Position numbers and translations under genes: made by a program
Notes under the pieces: generated by a model
The model's input: the letters and a program-made list of their open reading frames with translations, nothing else
What the model was told of the DNA's origin: nothing
Database searches by the model: none
Shown here: positions 5,024 through 5,354 of the stretch, piece after piece
How the letters are laid out: each line of letters starts with the position of its first letter
Position numbering within the stretch: position 1 is the first letter of the stretch
DNA from: Abditibacteriales bacterium
GTDB lineage: Bacteria > Armatimonadota > Abditibacteriia > Abditibacteriales > JANWYM01
DNA: 5,354 nucleotides
Assembly: GCA_025055355.1 (NCBI GenBank)
Contig: JANWYM010000144.1
Span: 3,456-8,809 of the forward strand
Direction of reading: 5' to 3'

Positions 5024-5230
5024 TCAGCCGCCGCCATGCCCTCCGCCGCCAGAGCGCACGATTGGCGCCCCTCCGCTGCCCGCTTTGATGCGGGAGGCGA
5101 AGGAGGACATGAGGCGTTTCACCGACGTGCCGCCGCAGTGGGGGCACGCAACCTCCTGCCCATTATGGAGGCTCACGAGTTCCTCAAATTGGGTCTCACA
5201 TTCCTGGCAGCGAAACTCGTAGATTGGCAA
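5024..5230 (-). CDS. FmdB-family zinc-ribbon protein
   Basis: This 68-residue protein has the FmdB/CxxC zinc-ribbon signature: MPIYEFRCQEC at the start with C8 and C11, then CPHCGG with C29 and C32, and a Gly-rich tail (52-68). Some family members have been called putative regulators of formamidase or amide genes, but the function is generally unproven. The start is TTG at 5230, fixed by the invariant MPIYEF and by an SD (AGAGGGGAG, complement of 5237-5245) six bases upstream. The tail ends GGGGHGGG at a TGA (5024-5026). Translation past this TGA would add GNCGCH before a second TGA at 5003-5005, and Cys-rich tails are common in this family, so the tail may be truncated by mutation or recoded. 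It is followed by hairpin repeats. The nearest upstream gene in the same direction ends 48 bases away. Confidence 0.88.
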   Translation of the reverse strand: MPIYEFRCQECETQFEELVSLHNGQEVACPHCGGTSVKRLMSSFASRIKAGSGGAPIVRSGGGGHGGG

Positions 5231-5236
5231 GGCTCT

Positions 5237-5245
5237 CTCCCCTCT
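5237..5245 (-). promoter_or_regulatory. ribosome binding site of the FmdB gene
   Basis: The minus strand reads AGAGGGGAG six bases before the TTG at 5230. This strong SD supports the unusual start codon. Confidence 0.65.
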
Positions 5246-5253
5246 AACAGCAA

Positions 5254-5283
5254 CGTAGCGTCTCGACTTCTCGGGACGCTACG
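5254..5283. repeat. CGTAGCGTC hairpin upstream of the FmdB gene
   Basis: Nine perfect base pairs (5254-5262 with 5275-5283) are extended by three more including a G-U, with a 6-base loop (5266-5271). The minus strand reads CGTAGCGTCCCGAGAAGTCG and on, sharing AGCGTCCCGA with the terminator stem at 147-159. It lies between the stop of the upstream gene and the FmdB RBS, and the upstream stop codon (5279-5281) is inside its arm. In the minus direction it is followed by TTGCTGTTAG, at best a weak T-tract, so termination is possible but weak. Confidence 0.65.
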
Positions 5284-5353
5284 CTTTGAGCAACGATTCA
5301 ATTCTAACCAATGGAGATTCCTCGACGGATTCTTTGACCAGTTTCTCGTTCAA
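5279..5353 (-). CDS. C-terminal end of an unrecognised gene (partial)
   Basis: The minus frame entering from the right edge is open for 24 codons: LNEKLVKESVEESPLVRIES then LLKA, and a TAG at 5279-5281. The composition (alternating charged and hydrophobic, helix-like) looks like genuine protein, and the frame fits gene direction and spacing to the FmdB gene (48 bases). The other frames give less protein-like text. The product cannot be identified from this short tail. The last codons overlap the arm of the hairpin at 5254-5283, so the stop may be provided by that repeat. Confidence 0.5.
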   Translation of the reverse strand: MNEKLVKESVEESPLVRIESLLKA

Positions 5354-5354
5354 A

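Noticed and set aside
4575..5222. Plus-strand 215-codon frame across the repeat region and opposite the FmdB gene
   Set aside because: It runs through several palindromic repeats and then antisense to the FmdB gene. The translation (many Pro, Arg, Ser) has no family features and no good ribosome site.

Overview
The window looks like an ordinary metabolic stretch of a bacterial genome with fairly high GC content. All confidently coding genes lie on the minus strand. Bacterial origin is supported by clear Shine-Dalgarno sequences, use of ATG, GTG and TTG starts, a rho-independent terminator, and an FmdB-type zinc ribbon. No gene fixes the phylum. The many short palindromic repeats, including a GGCAGGATGCCTGC element and a hairpin with GCGAGCGGAGCGAAGC arms, resemble repeats I associate with genomes of Armatimonadota, Verrucomicrobiota and hot-spring bacteria. 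That is recall, not evidence.

Layout in the direction of transcription, from the right end to the left: (1) 5279-5353, the last 24 codons of an unrecognised gene; (2) 5024-5230, a small FmdB-family zinc-ribbon protein; (3) 4444-5023, about 580 bases without an intact gene, made of hairpin repeats, an unrecognised 56-codon ORF and a fragment resembling the C-terminus of a RelE/ParE-type toxin; (4) 3694-4443, a ZIP-family metal transporter; (5) 228-3647, a complete four-gene cluster porG-porD-porA-porB encoding a 2-oxoacid (most likely pyruvate):ferredoxin oxidoreductase; (6) 1-227, an intrinsic terminator for the por operon, a palindromic repeat touching the porB stop, and a long inverted repeat with 48-base arms.

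The four Por subunits form one enzyme. PorA and PorB carry the catalytic thiamine diphosphate centre, PorB adds a [4Fe-4S] cluster, PorD adds two more as the electron wire, and PorG completes the assembly. It oxidises pyruvate plus CoA to acetyl-CoA and CO2 and reduces ferredoxin, or runs in reverse in CO2-fixing organisms. porG and porD overlap by ATGA, and porA and porB are 16 bases apart, so they are surely co-transcribed. The ZIP gene sits 46 bases upstream of porG and could share the transcript.

I found no sign of a new multi-gene system. The points most worth a second look are: an in-frame TGA in the FmdB gene followed by a short Cys-rich tail and a second stop; a C-terminal extension of about 90 residues on PorD; opposed tandem heptamer and octamer hairpins at two gene junctions; and repeat elements that appear to supply the stop codons of two genes.
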